A stretch of DNA of 64,000 bases from Streptoverticillium olivoreticuli subsp. olivoreticuli (lineage in GTDB: Bacteria; Actinomycetota; Actinomycetes; Streptomycetales; Streptomycetaceae): contig NZ_CP031455.1 of the NCBI RefSeq assembly GCF_003391135.1, positions 2,046,001 through 2,110,000 on the forward strand, given 5' to 3'. The notes below the pieces were generated by a model. The model had not been told where the DNA came from and searched no databases. It saw nothing but the letters and a program-made list of their open reading frames with translations. The position numbers and the translations under genes were made by a program. Shown piece after piece: positions 16,445-25,364 of this stretch. The number at the start of each line of letters is the position of its first letter. Position 1 is the first letter of the stretch.

Positions 16445-16464
16445 CATCGCGCCGACCGTGCGGA

Positions 16465-16496
16465 AAGGCTCCTGCCGGACGTCCGGCAGGAGCCTT
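16465..16496. terminator. Bidirectional terminator hairpin, perfect 16-bp palindrome
   Basis: AAGGCTCCTGCCGGAC is followed directly by its reverse complement. It lies between the convergent serine hydrolase (ends 16444) and phospholipase D (ends 16515) genes and can serve both. No U-tract follows, which is usual in Streptomyces. Confidence 0.85.
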
Positions 16497-16514
16497 CATC
16501 TGTCGTGGGCCGGG

Positions 16515-18143
16515 TCAGCCCTGGCAGAGGCCGCGCTCATAGTCGAACGTGGCGCTCGCCTTCGAGTACTGCCACTGCGGGGCGAGCAGCTTGGCGTCGA
16601 GCTGCTTGGCCGCCTCCGGGCTCTCCACGATGTATCCGAAGTCCTGGAGCCAGGACGGGTACAGGTTCTTGGAGCCGATGTAGAAGGCGGAGTCGTCCAC
16701 GGAGACCAGCTTGTGGTGCTGCGCGTACGGCTTGCCGTCGGCCCACTTGGCGCTGTCGGAGCTACGGGCGGTGGCGAGCTGGAGGTTGGAGCACATCGCC
16801 GCCTTGGCGCCCTGCTGCCCGCCGGTGATCAGCGCGAGGCGGTTGCGCAGCAGGTCGCTGACCTCGGACAGGGACTTGATCTGCGAGTAGCCGCCGCTGC
16901 CGACGGCGCCGCGATTGGCGGGGTCGCTGACCACGATGCGGACCTTCACCCCGGCGGCCATCTTCGCGGCGATGGCGTCGTAGAGGCGGACGTCGTAGCG
17001 CGGAAGCGGCGGGCAGGTGGCGTTGAGGTCCTGCTGGGAGATCTCGACGTGCTTCTTCGCACTGCCGACGAGCGCGCGCAGGGCGCTCTCCTCGGGGTTG
17101 ACCGTGTCGTAGTCGCGGTCGGCGTTGGTGTTGTCGTGCAGGCCCACGACGCACTTGGTGTCGGAGGCGCTCGGCAGGTCCGGGCGGAAGGACGAGGAGG
17201 CGTCCTTGTCCTTGATGCCGACGCCGAGGCCGCCGACGGCGATCACCGGCACATTGCCCGTGGCGGGGACCGCCTGGGGGTTCGCGTCCTTCTGCAGCGT
17301 CGGCATGCAGTCGGCGCCGTTGGACGAGGCGAACCAGACGCTCGCGACGTTGCTCTTGTTCTGGCACGTCCAGGACCAGAGCTGGTCCAGGTAGCGGCCC
17401 GCGGAACCGGCGGCGGGGCCGGTCAGCGCGAGGTCGACGTCCGACACCGGGTGGGCCGTGTCGACGTAGTCGTCCTTCCAGCCGTTGATGCCGCCGGTGA
17501 TCGCCGACTGGCCGTCCACGACGAGGAGCTTGGAGTGGTTCCACGAGAAAGCGGTCTTCGACGTGGTCATCGACGCGACATTCAGCGTGACGTCGCCCGC
17601 GGCCTTGCCCAGCTTGGAATTGAGCTCGTCACGGTATTTCGACGGCACCACATTCAAGTGGTAGACCGGGGCGGCGCCGACGAGTATCCGGACCTTCAGC
17701 TTGTTGCCGGATTCCGCGGCGGACTTGAGACCGGCGACGATCGCGTCCTGGAACGCGCCGTTGGGGAAGGGCGCGAGCGTGGATATGTCGACCGTGCGCT
17801 TCGCCTTGGAGATGTTCTCGGTCATCTTGGCGAGCAGCCGCTTCGTACCGGGGCGTTCGGCGCACTTGTCGTCGCCCCAGCAGCCGGGGGTCTGGAGCAG
17901 CCAGTCGGTCGGGTCGGCGGTGGAGGCGTCCAGCTTGTTGCCGCTGGTCCGCTCCCACACATCGCCTTCGAGTCCCGGCGAGACCTGACGCAGCGTCTGC
18001 TCCACGGCGTCGAGGTGCGGGGTGCCCGGGCCGTCGGCGGAATCAGCGAGGGCCGGTGAGGCGGGCAGCACGGCGAGCGCGATGGCCGAGGCCGCCGCGC
18101 ACCCTGCGAGACGGTTTAAACGGCGGAGCCGGTGGCGAGCCAA
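16515..18143 (-). CDS. Secreted phospholipase D
   Basis: 542-residue extracellular phospholipase D, hydrolysing or transphosphatidylating phosphatidylcholine-type lipids. The signal peptide ends near residue 33 ([14 protein letters not shown]). The two HKD motifs are [11 protein letters not shown] (first half) and [11 protein letters not shown] (second half), each followed by the usual Gly-rich ITGGIN or YIGSKN. Length and cysteines fit the Streptomyces PLD family. Translation is taken from TTG at 18143 ([12 protein letters not shown]), eight bases after AAGGA. An ATG just upstream is in another frame. A near-palindrome at 18165-18184 lies in the promoter region. Confidence 0.93.
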   Translation of the reverse strand: MARHRLRRLNRLAGCAAASAIALAVLPASPALADSADGPGTPHLDAVEQTLRQVSPGLEGDVWERTSGNKLDASTADPTDWLLQTPGCWGDDKCAERPGTKRLLAKMTENISKAKRTVDISTLAPFPNGAFQDAIVAGLKSAAESGNKLKVRILVGAAPVYHLNVVPSKYRDELNSKLGKAAGDVTLNVASMTTSKTAFSWNHSKLLVVDGQSAITGGINGWKDDYVDTAHPVSDVDLALTGPAAGSAGRYLDQLWSWTCQNKSNVASVWFASSNGADCMPTLQKDANPQAVPATGNVPVIAVGGLGVGIKDKDASSSFRPDLPSASDTKCVVGLHDNTNADRDYDTVNPEESALRALVGSAKKHVEISQQDLNATCPPLPRYDVRLYDAIAAKMAAGVKVRIVVSDPANRGAVGSGGYSQIKSLSEVSDLLRNRLALITGGQQGAKAAMCSNLQLATARSSDSAKWADGKPYAQHHKLVSVDDSAFYIGSKNLYPSWLQDFGYIVESPEAAKQLDAKLLAPQWQYSKASATFDYERGLCQG

Positions 18144-18164
18144 TTTTGCATCCTTATCGAGGTG

Positions 18165-18184
18165 TCAAGTGTTCAACACCTTGA
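18165..18184. promoter_or_regulatory. Near-palindrome upstream of phospholipase D
   Basis: TCAAGTGTT-C-AACACCTTGA: arms of 9 and 10 bp, perfect apart from one inserted C. It lies 22-41 bp upstream of the phospholipase D start, where an operator would act. The binding protein is unknown. Confidence 0.45.
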
Positions 18185-18485
18185 AGTTATCAGCCCCACG
18201 GGGCCGCGCCGTCCCTCCGCCGAAGGGTACGGACCCCCCGCACGGCTGCCCGGAAGATCATGCTTGCGGGCCTTGACAACCACGGGAATCCACCGCTTTC
18301 ACAGGGGCGCAACCCTGAGAGCCGTCAGGGGTATTCGTACATCTCTCGTATGACCCGGGGTCCGGTGACCGGTCCTCAGATGTACGGCACACCGACTCCT
18401 GGACGGATGCCGCCCTGCCGCCCCCGGCCATAGCTTCTTGATCAGCGGCTGACCCGCCGTCGATCGACCCGAAGTGAGGCACACC
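18185..18485. other. Intergenic region between divergent phospholipase D and TPR genes
   Basis: No coding frame with a plausible start is seen. TTGACA at 18273-18278 is a candidate -35 for the TPR gene, but no good -10 follows at the right spacing. Otherwise nothing is recognised. Confidence 0.35.
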
Positions 18486-19517
18486 ATGTACGGCAAGGCA
18501 TTCGCACCCGAGTACCGGGGCTCACTGGGCGGCCTCTCGGTGAACGCCTCGCTCGAAGAGGTCCTGGAGACGGCCCTGACGCGGCGTCGGGAGGCCGAAC
18601 TCCAGGGCGCAGCCCTGGAGTCCGCGCACGCCGGGCTCGCCGTCGCCGAGGCATGCCGGCGGCTGGGCCGCGTCGCGGAGGCGGAGGCCGCGTGGAAGGC
18701 CAGCTACCGGGCCGCGCGGCGGGCCGGGGACCGCGGGGCGATGGCCTGGGCGGTATGGAGCGGCGGGACCCTCGCCCGGCAGCGCGGCGCCCTCGCCCTG
18801 GCCTGGCGGTGGCTCTCGCTGGCCGCCGAACTCGCCGAGCAGGGCGGGGACGTCGTCGCCCGCGGCTACTCGCTCGCGGGGCTCGCCGAGACGGGCCGCA
18901 TCCAGGGGGACTACCAGGCCGTCGGCGAGCTGCACGAGAAGCTCCTCGCGGAGGCCAGACGGCGCGGCGAGGCCCGGCACACGGTGTGGGCGCTCGAGGG
19001 CATCGCGCAGATGCACCGCAACACCGGTTCGTACGACACGGCCCTGGCGATGTTCGAGGAAGCGGCCTCGATAGCCGGCGGCGCCGACGACGCCCGGGGC
19101 CGCGCCTGGGCGCTGCGGGGCATAGCGGACGTGCTGTCCTTGCGGGGCGAGACCGGGCGGGCGCTGGCGCTGCTGTCGGAGGCGGAGGCCACCTGCCGGG
19201 AGATGCGGCTGGTGAGCGCCTTGGCGTACAACCACAAGATGCGCGGCAACGTCCTCTTCCGCGCGGGCCGTTACGCGGAGGCCGAGGCGTGCTACAGCGG
19301 CGCCCTGGAGGAGTTCCGGGCCATGGACGAGCCGCGCGGCGCGGCGCTCGCCCGGCTGGGGTGGGTCAAGGCCCGCGCCCGGCTGGGCCGCGACACCGCG
19401 GAGACCGCCGCCGACCTCGACGAGCTCCACCGCACGCTCGGCGGGATCGGTCTGTTGCACGCCCGGGACATGGTCGACAAGGCCCGTGCGGAGCTGGGTG
19501 TCCTGGCCGCCGGCTGA
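18486..19517 (+). CDS. Tetratricopeptide-repeat protein, partner of prenyl diphosphate synthase
   Basis: 343-residue soluble protein made almost entirely of TPR-like helical pairs (for example AEACRRLGRVAEAEAAWKAS, MFEEAASIAGG and GRYAEAEACYSGALEEF). There is no signal peptide or enzymatic domain. The ATG at 18486 gives MYGKAFAPEYRG. It ends 52 bp before a prenyl diphosphate synthase gene on the same strand, so the two form a probable operon. TPR proteins act as scaffolds, and here it may hold the synthase or a partner. Its specific role is unknown. Confidence 0.85.
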   Translation: MYGKAFAPEYRGSLGGLSVNASLEEVLETALTRRREAELQGAALESAHAGLAVAEACRRLGRVAEAEAAWKASYRAARRAGDRGAMAWAVWSGGTLARQRGALALAWRWLSLAAELAEQGGDVVARGYSLAGLAETGRIQGDYQAVGELHEKLLAEARRRGEARHTVWALEGIAQMHRNTGSYDTALAMFEEAASIAGGADDARGRAWALRGIADVLSLRGETGRALALLSEAEATCREMRLVSALAYNHKMRGNVLFRAGRYAEAEACYSGALEEFRAMDEPRGAALARLGWVKARARLGRDTAETAADLDELHRTLGGIGLLHARDMVDKARAELGVLAAG

Positions 19518-19569
19518 CCGCACCCGCCCCCGTCCGCCGTACCCGAACCGGTCCACCACAGGAGCTTCC

Positions 19570-20619
19570 ATGACCACGCACGCCGGACCACGGACGACCG
19601 CGCCCAGCGCCCTCGCGCGCTGCCGGGAATCGGTCGAACCCGCGCTCAGGGCGGCCGTGGCGAGCCTGCACCCCCAGCCGCGCCGGATGGCGTCGTTCTC
19701 GCTCGGCTGGTGCGACGCCGACGGCACGCCGAGCACGGGCTCCGGCGGCAAGGGCGTACGGCAGGCGCTCGCCCTCCTCGCCACCGAGGCGGTGGGCGCG
19801 CCCGCGGAGCTGGCCGTGCCCGCCGCGGTCGCGGTGGAGCTGATCCACACCTTCTCGCTGGTGCACGACGACATCATGGACGGTGACGAGCGGCGGCGGC
19901 ATCGGGACACCGTGTGGAAGGCGTTCGGCACGGGACCGGCGGTGCTGACGGGCGACGCGCTCTTCGCCCTCGGGGTGCGGACGCTGGCCGGGGCCGGTGG
20001 TGAGCACGGCGCCACGGCCGTGTGCCGGCTCGCCGAGACCCTGGGCGATCTGGTCCACGGTCAGGCCGACGACCTGCTCTTCGAGACCCGGCCGTGGACG
20101 GGGCCGAAGGCGGTGGGCCTTGCCGACTACCGGGCCATGGCGGACCGCAAGACGGGGGCCCTGCTCGGGTGTGCGATGGCGCTGGGGCCGGTGCTCGCGG
20201 GTGCCGCGCCGCCGGTGGTGGGCGCGCTGTCCGAGGCGGGGCGGCAGTTGGGGCTGGCGTTCCAGGTGGTCGACGACCTGCTCGGGATCTGGGGCGACCC
20301 GCGGACCACGGGCAAGCCGGTGCACAGCGATCTGCGCCGCCGGAAGAAGACGCTGCCCGTGCTGGCCGCGATGGCCCTGGACGACACGGCGGCCGAGCGG
20401 CTCGGCCGGTTGCTCGGCTCGCCGGGGCCGCTGTCCACCGCCGACGCGGAGCGCGCGGCCGCGATCGTGGAAGGAGCGGGCGGCAGGGACTTCGCCCTGG
20501 AGGACGCCCGCCGCCATGTGGCCGCCGCGCGCGACTGCCTGACCGCGGTGCCGCTGGCGGAGAGCGCGACACGGGAAATCGTGGCGCTCTCCGAATACTT
20601 CCTGGACCGACAGCTGTGA
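19570..20619 (+). CDS. Polyprenyl diphosphate synthase
   Basis: 349-residue all-trans prenyltransferase that condenses isopentenyl diphosphate with allylic diphosphates. The first Asp-rich motif is DDIMD in LIHTFSLVHDDIMDGDERRR. The second is DDLLG in FQVVDDLLGIWGDP, the form usual in actinobacterial geranylgeranyl-type synthases. KxxD-like GRLSEAGR-type and TGKPVHSDLRRRKKTLPVL regions are complete. Product chain length cannot be set with confidence, though C15-C20 is likely. The start ATG 19570 is preceded by GGAG. It follows the TPR gene in one unit. No terpene cyclase is in the window. Confidence 0.92.
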   Translation: MTTHAGPRTTAPSALARCRESVEPALRAAVASLHPQPRRMASFSLGWCDADGTPSTGSGGKGVRQALALLATEAVGAPAELAVPAAVAVELIHTFSLVHDDIMDGDERRRHRDTVWKAFGTGPAVLTGDALFALGVRTLAGAGGEHGATAVCRLAETLGDLVHGQADDLLFETRPWTGPKAVGLADYRAMADRKTGALLGCAMALGPVLAGAAPPVVGALSEAGRQLGLAFQVVDDLLGIWGDPRTTGKPVHSDLRRRKKTLPVLAAMALDDTAAERLGRLLGSPGPLSTADAERAAAIVEGAGGRDFALEDARRHVAAARDCLTAVPLAESATREIVALSEYFLDRQL

Positions 20620-20637
20620 GGCGCGAAGGGGGCGGAC

Positions 20638-22206
20638 CTAGCCGTTCCGACCCGCCTCCCGCGAGAGCGAGGGCAACGGCGCCCCCTCGCACGTGATGTC
20701 GTGCGAGGGCATCGTGCCCTTGAGGAGGTAGTCATTCACGACGGAGTCCACGCAGGCGCTCCCGTCCTGGTACTGGCCGTGGTCGCCGCCGTCGACCGTG
20801 ACCAGCCGCGACCCCCGCAGCGCGCGGTGCGCGCGCACCGCGCCCTCGTAGTACGTCGCCGGGTCGTGGCGGCCGTTGACCATCAGGACGGGCGGCAGCC
20901 CCTTGCCGGTGACCTTGATCTGCGGCGCCCCGGCCTCGGGCCAGTTGGCGCAGACGGCGGTGTACGTCAGCTCCCGGGCGCCGGCGAGCGGGTACTTCCC
21001 GCTGTCCTCGGCCGCGCTCTTCGTCCACTGGCCGATGTCGCGGTTCCACGGGGTGTCGGCGCACGTCACCGAGAAGAACTCGGCGAAGAAGTCCGCGCTC
21101 GGGGACTGGCCGAAGCCCTTGTCGATCATCGCCTTCTCTTCGGCGGTCGCCCGGTCCCAGTGGTCGAGGACGGCGAGCGACTTCGCCAGGCCGGGGAAGT
21201 TCTCCCCGTTGTACATCACCGAGATCACGACGCTGTCGAGCCGGTTGGGGTCGACGAGGGCCTTGCCCCCGGCGATCGGCAGCGGGTGGTCCCGTAGTTG
21301 CCGGCGGAGCTTCTCGTACTTCGCCCGGGCCTCGGCGGCGGTGCTCCCGTAGTGATAGGTGCCGTCGTTCTTCGCGAGCCAGGGCAGGAAATCCTGCTCG
21401 AAGCGGCGCTGGAAGCTCAGCGGCTGGCCCTTCTCGTGTCCCTCCCAGGTGCCGGTGAAGTCGATGTTGCTGTCCAGCACGACGCGCTCGACGCGCTGCG
21501 GGAACTCCGTCGCGTAGTAGGCGCCGATCACCGTGGCGTAGGAGGGGCCGTAGTAGGAGACCTTCTTCTCGCCCAGCAGCGCGCGGTAGAGGTCCATGTC
21601 GTGGACGGTCTGGTCGGTGGTGATGTAGTTCATCAGGTTGCCGCTGCGCTCGCGGCAGCTGTCCACGAACTTGCGGGCGTTGTCCAGTTCGCGCCGCACG
21701 GCCGCGGGCGAGCGGTCCCGGGAGTCGCCGTCGAAGTAGCCCTGGAACTCGGCGTCGGTCTCGCACCGCACCCGCGAGCTCTGCCCGACGCCGCGCTGGT
21801 CGAAGCTCACCACGTCGTAGGGCGCGCCGATCTCGGGGGACTTCTTGACCAGGGTCGCCGGGCGCGGCAGCCCCTGCCCGCCCGGACCGCCCGCGGCCAT
21901 CATCAGCACGCCGCGACGCCGTGCCGGATCGCTCGCCCGCTGCCGCGAGACCGCGATGGTGAGGTCCTCACCGGTGCCCGGGTGGTACCAGTCGCGTGGG
22001 ACCTTCATCCGCGCGCACTCCAGCGAGTCGCCCTGCCGGCAGGGCTGCCACGCGAGCTTCTGCGCGGTGTAGCGCTCGGGTACGGGCGGGGGGCCGGGGG
22101 TCCTCGCGGCCGCGGTGGCCACCGGGAGCACCGCGGCCGCGATCGCCGTCGCCATCGCACCCGTCACCGCGGAGCGGGTCCACCGCGACTTCCTGAACTC
22201 GAACAT
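20638..22206 (-). CDS. Secreted alpha/beta hydrolase, tripeptidyl aminopeptidase (SlpD/E-like)
   Basis: 522-residue exported peptidase of the TAP-like alpha/beta-hydrolase family, removing tri- or dipeptides from N-termini outside the cell. A signal peptide runs to about residue 35 (AIAAAVLPVATAAARTPG). The nucleophile Ser is in YYGPSYATVIGA (usually GxSYG; here GPSYA), the Asp in NGRHDPATYY and the His in GGDHGQYQD. The oxyanion strand is GGPGGQGLP. The ATG at 22206 follows AGGAGG. The C-terminal Cys-containing TAP domain is present. A second member of the family is at 43633-45225. Confidence 0.92.
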   Translation of the reverse strand: MFEFRKSRWTRSAVTGAMATAIAAAVLPVATAAARTPGPPPVPERYTAQKLAWQPCRQGDSLECARMKVPRDWYHPGTGEDLTIAVSRQRASDPARRRGVLMMAAGGPGGQGLPRPATLVKKSPEIGAPYDVVSFDQRGVGQSSRVRCETDAEFQGYFDGDSRDRSPAAVRRELDNARKFVDSCRERSGNLMNYITTDQTVHDMDLYRALLGEKKVSYYGPSYATVIGAYYATEFPQRVERVVLDSNIDFTGTWEGHEKGQPLSFQRRFEQDFLPWLAKNDGTYHYGSTAAEARAKYEKLRRQLRDHPLPIAGGKALVDPNRLDSVVISVMYNGENFPGLAKSLAVLDHWDRATAEEKAMIDKGFGQSPSADFFAEFFSVTCADTPWNRDIGQWTKSAAEDSGKYPLAGARELTYTAVCANWPEAGAPQIKVTGKGLPPVLMVNGRHDPATYYEGAVRAHRALRGSRLVTVDGGDHGQYQDGSACVDSVVNDYLLKGTMPSHDITCEGAPLPSLSREAGRNG

Positions 22207-22320
22207 CGTTCCTCCTGAGGTGTTCTCCCTGCACCTCAGATGTTCCTGTTCGGGAAGATCACGGTCGATCCCACTGGCATCCGTTCCGGGGGTGGCACCA
22301 GTTGCACCCCTGGGGGCGGA

Positions 22321-22878
22321 TCAGTCCCAGGGGTTGGCGCGCTGGTCGTTGATGGCGGTCCACAGGCGGGTGCCCACGGGCAGGTCGCCGTACGCCCAGA
22401 ACGACCAGCCGCCGGTCGCGCCGAGGTCCGGCCCGTAGTGCCCGTCGTGGAACTCGGCCATCCGCCAGCCGGCGCCGAACTCGGCCTGGCAGACGCTGTC
22501 CGCGGCGCCCCGGCTGTTGAGGCGCGAGCCGCGTACGGGTCTGCTGGCCGCCACCGTGCCCTGGGCCCAGCCCGCGTAGAAGTCGGGGGTGATGCCGTCG
22601 GGCGCGGGGCTGCCGTCGACCTTCAGGCAGAGCACGGGCCGGACCGCGCTCGCCGGGGTGTCGCCCCGGTAGGGGTCGCTCGGGGTGCCGCCGAGGCCAC
22701 CGACGTGGACGGTTCCGTCGGGTCCCTGGGAGATCGCCGCCCAGGTCAGTCCGGGGTGGGTGGCGGGCGGCGCGGCGTGCGCGGCGGTGGGAGCACAGAG
22801 GAGCGCGGTCGCGGCGAGGGCGGCCGCGCCGGCGGTCGAGGCCAGCTTGGCGAGGCGCGTGGTGTGGGCGGAGCGCAT
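22321..22878 (-). CDS. Secreted protein of unknown function
   Basis: 185 residues with a clear signal peptide (TAGAAALAATALLCAPTAAHA, cleavage near residue 36). The mature part is Gly/Trp-rich, with two cysteines about 45 residues apart (VLCLKVDG and DSVCQAEFGAGW) that could form a disulfide, and a C-terminal GGWSFWAYGDLPVGTRLWTA. No catalytic motif or known domain is recognised. It stands alone between two secreted hydrolase genes on the same strand, 114 bp upstream of the TAP-like peptidase gene. Confidence 0.75.
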   Translation of the reverse strand: MRSAHTTRLAKLASTAGAAALAATALLCAPTAAHAAPPATHPGLTWAAISQGPDGTVHVGGLGGTPSDPYRGDTPASAVRPVLCLKVDGSPAPDGITPDFYAGWAQGTVAASRPVRGSRLNSRGAADSVCQAEFGAGWRMAEFHDGHYGPDLGATGGWSFWAYGDLPVGTRLWTAINDQRANPWD

Positions 22879-23011
22879 GGCGGATCCTCACGGGGGTTGG
22901 GGTGAATGGATGTCAGGCGCCGTTCCGAGGTGTCGGGGCTGAGCATTCTGTACGCCCTTCACCTGTCCTCCACAGTCGGTTACCGGACATCCACCACCCC
23001 TTGCCCGTCCG

Positions 23012-24154
23012 CTACTTGAGAATGGTCACCTCCGGATACGCCGTGGAGGGCCGGTCGAGCAGCGGGCTCGGCCGGCCGCGCAGCTGCCGGTCGAGGAAGG
23101 CGGCCACGTACGCCCTGGTGAGCGCGGTCGCGCGGGCGCCGCCGAGGGTGCCGAACTGGCCCGGGACCTGCTCCGGCGGGATCTGGGCGGGCCGGCCGAA
23201 GCGGTCCACGATCCAGGGGACGTCGGTGAAGGTCATGTGCCCGCCGTCGGGCACGTCGAGCCAGCGCTTCCAGCCCGTCAGGTGGGACCAGTTCCGCTCC
23301 CAGTCGCCCCGGGAGTCCTCGGTGTTCCCGCCCCGCCGCGCGCCCAGCAGCAGGACCGGCCGGTTCGGGCCCTTGGCGGGCGGGTCGAGGAAGAAGTCGC
23401 CGTCGAGGTTGACCGCGGCGGCCACCCGCGGGTCCTCGCGCATCGTCTCGACCGCGCTCGCGCCGCCGATGGAGTGCCCCACGACGGCGATCCGGTGCCG
23501 GTCGACGCGCAGTTCGCCACCGGGGCCGGTGAGCCGGTCGAGCAGGAACCGGATGTCCTGGGCCCGGTTCCGCACGACGGCGTTCAGGTCCGGCTTCTGG
23601 CAGATCAGGCAGGGTTCGATGCGGCCGCCGGGGAACTCCACCGGCGCCTCGTAGGTGTGGTCGAGCGCGGCGACCGCGTAGCCGCGGGAGGCGAGGTCCT
23701 CGCCCAGCGCGGTGAGGGTCAGGCGGCTCATCTGGAAGCCCGGCGACAGGACGACCAGCGGCCGGGCCACGGGCGCGGGGCGCGCACCGGCGACGGCATG
23801 GGTGCGTACACCGCCCAGCACATCACTGCCCAGCATCGCCTTCGACAGCGCGGCCGACATGTAGGGCGCCCGGCCGACCCGGGACGGCAGGGCCGGATAC
23901 CAGAGCGAGACCATGAGTTCGCGGTGGCCCGCGGAGGGCTTCCAGGGGTCGGGGCGTGAAGTGTCGACCAGGTGCAGGGTCTTCGTGCCGAGCGGCTGCC
24001 CCGTCGTCGGTGCGGGCGTCTCGACGGCGGACCTGCCCGGGGAGTCCGCCGCGACGGCCGGTGCGGCGGGCGCGGCAAAGGCCAGCAGGAGCGCGGCGGC
24101 CACGAAGGACCGCCGTGTTGTCCTACCGTGCGGAAGCGATGATCTTCTCAACAT
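23012..24154 (-). CDS. Secreted alpha/beta hydrolase, lipase/PAF-acetylhydrolase-like
   Basis: About 380-residue exported esterase. The N-terminus has a twin-arginine-type signal (TTRRSFVAAALLLAFAAPAA). The nucleophile elbow is VGHSIGG, with a preceding oxyanion strand LVVLSPGFQMSRLTL. The acid residue is probably the Asp in NLDGDFF and the His is in DGGHMTFTD, in the order seen in PAF-acetylhydrolase-like lipases. The ATG at 24154 and a GTG three codons upstream are both possible; neither has a strong ribosome site. Likely substrates are short-chain esters or lipids. Confidence 0.87.
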   Translation of the reverse strand: MLRRSSLPHGRTTRRSFVAAALLLAFAAPAAPAVAADSPGRSAVETPAPTTGQPLGTKTLHLVDTSRPDPWKPSAGHRELMVSLWYPALPSRVGRAPYMSAALSKAMLGSDVLGGVRTHAVAGARPAPVARPLVVLSPGFQMSRLTLTALGEDLASRGYAVAALDHTYEAPVEFPGGRIEPCLICQKPDLNAVVRNRAQDIRFLLDRLTGPGGELRVDRHRIAVVGHSIGGASAVETMREDPRVAAAVNLDGDFFLDPPAKGPNRPVLLLGARRGGNTEDSRGDWERNWSHLTGWKRWLDVPDGGHMTFTDVPWIVDRFGRPAQIPPEQVPGQFGTLGGARATALTRAYVAAFLDRQLRGRPSPLLDRPSTAYPEVTILK

Positions 24155-24205
24155 GATCAGCACGGTACGGAACCCGGTCGCGGGCCTGCCAGGCCGGTCC
24201 CCCGA

Positions 24206-24904
24206 TCAGAGCGAGCGGGCGGCGCCGCCGTCGATGCGGATGGATTCGCCGTTGATGTACGCGGCCGCGTCGGAGACCAGGAAGGCCGCGAGTTTGCCGA
24301 TCTCCGAGACCGTTGCGTAGCGGCCCGCGGGGATGCGGGCGAGGAACTCGGGCTGTTCGGGCCAGCTGTCGACGTAGCCGGGCATGATGCTGTTCATTCG
24401 GATGCCCTTGGCCGCGTAGCGGTCGGCGTACAGCTTGGTGAACGACGTGAGGGCCGCGCGCAGGCTGGAGTTGACGGGGATCATCCCGAGCGGCTCGAAC
24501 GCGGTGTACGAGGACAGGTTGACGAACGCGCCTCCCCCGGCCCGCTCCATGTGCGGGGTGACGAGCCTGGCCATCCGCACGACGCCGAGCAGCAGCATGT
24601 CGAGCCCGGCGTGCCAGTCCTCGTCGGTGACGTCGAGCAGGTCGTCGTTCTTCGCGTGCCCCGCGCCATTGATCACCGCGTCGATCCGGCCGTAGCGCTC
24701 CAGGGTGCCGTCGACGAGACGCGCGAGGTCGGCGGGCGCGGTGAGCGAACCGGTCATCGCCATGGCGCCGAGGTCGCGGGCGAGGTCGTGGACGCCTTCG
24801 TCGATGTCGAGGAGGGCGAGCCGGTGCCCGGCCTCGGCCAGTTCGGACGCCATGCCGCGGCCTATCCCGGAGGCGGCGGCGGTGACGATGGCAACGGGAT
24901 TCAT
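24206..24904 (-). CDS. SDR-family protein lacking the catalytic Tyr and Lys
   Basis: 232-residue SDR-fold protein. The nucleotide-binding start AIVTAAASGIGRGM and NGAGH are present, as is a serine in NLSSYTAF. The place of YxxxK, 13 residues after that serine, reads N-S-S-L-R (PVNSSLRAALTSFTKLYADR). Both the catalytic Tyr and Lys are therefore replaced, while the rest of the fold is intact (NSIMPGYVDSW, INGESIRIDGG). It may bind NAD(P) as a sensor or use another mechanism. The ATG at 24904 follows GGAAGG. It is divergent from an ArsR regulator, with inverted repeats between them. Confidence 0.87.
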   Translation of the reverse strand: MNPVAIVTAAASGIGRGMASELAEAGHRLALLDIDEGVHDLARDLGAMAMTGSLTAPADLARLVDGTLERYGRIDAVINGAGHAKNDDLLDVTDEDWHAGLDMLLLGVVRMARLVTPHMERAGGGAFVNLSSYTAFEPLGMIPVNSSLRAALTSFTKLYADRYAAKGIRMNSIMPGYVDSWPEQPEFLARIPAGRYATVSEIGKLAAFLVSDAAAYINGESIRIDGGAARSL

Positions 24905-24921
24905 GGGGGCCTTCCGGGCAG

Positions 24922-25002
24922 ATTTCGGTACGACGGTACGAAATAAACCGTACAATCGAACGGAAGGGTCGGGCAAATCGGTCAGTACGAGATGCCTCGT
25001 AC
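24922..25002. promoter_or_regulatory. Inverted repeats between SDR and ArsR genes
   Basis: Two symmetrical sites lie in the 108-bp divergent gap. GTACGAG-atgc-CTCGTAC at 24985-25002 is perfect. An imperfect ATTTCG...CGAAAT repeat with internal GTAC copies is at 24922-24944. TACAAT at 25000-25005 ends seven bases before the arsR ATG, a fitting -10 for a leaderless transcript, so a bound repressor at 24985-25002 would block it. Autoregulation by the ArsR protein is inferred. Confidence 0.6.
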
Positions 25003-25012
25003 AATCACCTGC

Positions 25013-25330
25013 ATGAGCGCCTACCACCCCGACCGCGACCAGCTGCTCATCGAGGACGTGCTGGCGGCCCTCGGCAACCCCGTACGCCTGGGCATCGTGC
25101 GCGAGCTGGACGCCTCGCCCGGCGAGCGCACCTGCGGCAGCCTGCCGCTGGAGATCACCAAGGCCACGGCCACGCACCACTGGCGGGTGCTGCGGGAGTC
25201 GGGGATCACCCGGGAGCACAAGGTGGGCCGAACCAAGGCCGTCTCGCTGCGCCGGGAGGATCTGGACACGCGCTTCCCCGGGCTGCTCACGGCGGTCCTC
25301 GCGGCGACCGCCCCCGCCCGGCGGTCGTGA
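25013..25330 (+). CDS. ArsR-family winged-helix regulator
   Basis: 105-residue ArsR/SmtB-fold repressor. It contains EDVLAALGNPVRLGIVREL, then the recognition helix region ITKATATHHWRVLRESG and the wing HKVGRTKAVSLRRED. The typical CVC metal site is absent, so it likely senses something other than arsenite. The ATG at 25013 matches the family N-terminus and is probably leaderless (TACAAT seven bases upstream). It is divergent from the non-canonical SDR gene and presumably controls it through the repeats at 24922-25002. Confidence 0.92.
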   Translation: MSAYHPDRDQLLIEDVLAALGNPVRLGIVRELDASPGERTCGSLPLEITKATATHHWRVLRESGITREHKVGRTKAVSLRREDLDTRFPGLLTAVLAATAPARRS

Positions 25331-25364
25331 GGGCCGGGGTCCGGGGCGCGTCGCGAGCGGTGGT

